22,025 nucleotides of DNA from CAYMDD01 sp964409675 (lineage in GTDB: Bacteria > Pseudomonadota > Alphaproteobacteria > Rickettsiales > SXRF01), in the NCBI GenBank assembly GCA_964409675.1, contig CAYPEF010000022.1:1-22025 (forward strand), in the 5' to 3' direction. Position numbers and translations under genes: made by a program. Each line of letters begins with the position of its first letter. Position 1 is the stretch's first letter. The notes under the pieces were generated by a model. That model was not told the DNA's origin. It searched no databases and saw only the letters and a program-made list of their open reading frames with translations. Of this stretch, positions 21,943-22,025 are shown piece after piece.

Positions 21943-22025
21943 ATGGCTCCAGTCAAACACACCGTAGGCAGCGCCATCGCCTCCACCGCCGGAGATGCAG
22001 CCGTCAGCGCCACCGGCTATGGGCT
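21943..22025 (+). CDS. Start of a third Ala/Gly-rich protein (3' partial)
   Basis: Only 27 codons are inside the window, open to the right edge. The ATG at 21943 has AAGG (21932-21935) seven bases upstream and a candidate promoter further up. The visible protein is MAPVKHTVGSAIASTAGDAA followed by VSATGYG. It has the same Ala/Gly/Ser bias as the two genes before it, in the same orientation. No function can be given. Confidence 0.5.
   Translation, partial: MAPVKHTVGSAIASTAGDAAVSATGYG

Noticed and set aside
1..22025. CRISPR array, IS element, tRNA or toxin-antitoxin pair
   Set aside because: I found no regularly spaced direct repeats, no transposase-like frame, no cloverleaf I could support and no recognisable toxin or antitoxin family.

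Overview
The window looks like a piece of a Gram-negative bacterial chromosome, most likely alphaproteobacterial, from a draft or metagenome assembly. It encodes an autotransporter-type barrel, an OmpA-like peptidoglycan-binding protein, several exported proteins, an OmpR/EnvZ-type two-component pair, a CspA-type protein and an RluA-family enzyme. The alphaproteobacterial guess rests on the DUF4173/DUF4153/DUF2339 gene content and is weak. There is no phage, IS element, CRISPR array, rRNA or tRNA that I can see. Two runs of N (1881-1890 and 17460-17559) are assembly gaps, and both fall in or next to genes.

Layout. (1) 3-3351 is one large open gene cut by the window's left edge and by the 10-N gap: ankyrin repeats, then a divergent subtilisin-like (S8) domain, then a Ser/Pro/Ala-rich tail with an EF-hand loop. 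(2) 3466-9040 is a tight same-strand cluster: a DUF4173-like membrane protein, a DUF4153-like membrane protein, an OmpR-family response regulator and its histidine kinase. (3) 9235-10332 holds a small exported protein and an OmpA-domain protein. (4) 10393-12744 (minus) is a complete S8 autotransporter protease with its own candidate promoter and a 16-bp palindrome in its leader. (5) 12998-13841 holds a small two-helix membrane protein and a TetR regulator, convergent and overlapping by 11 bp. (6) 13953-17459 holds a large DUF2339 membrane protein followed by a candidate Ntn-hydrolase (C45/acid-ceramidase-like) truncated by the 100-N gap. (7) 17616-19898 holds a cold-shock protein, a second TetR regulator and an RluD-like pseudouridine synthase. 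(8) 20048 to the right edge holds three tandem genes for Gly/Ala-rich proteins of unknown function.

How the parts may work together. The window is dominated by envelope functions. The two multi-pass membrane proteins sit upstream of the kinase and regulator and are probably co-transcribed with them, so they may form one envelope-sensing unit. The first TetR gene is divergent from the DUF2339 gene across a region with a 29-bp dyad that overlaps candidate promoter elements. A 13-bp part of that element recurs between the autotransporter and the small membrane gene, so these genes may share one regulator. The ankyrin/S8 gene and the 9235-10332 pair look more AT-rich by eye than the DUF2339 and TetR regions.
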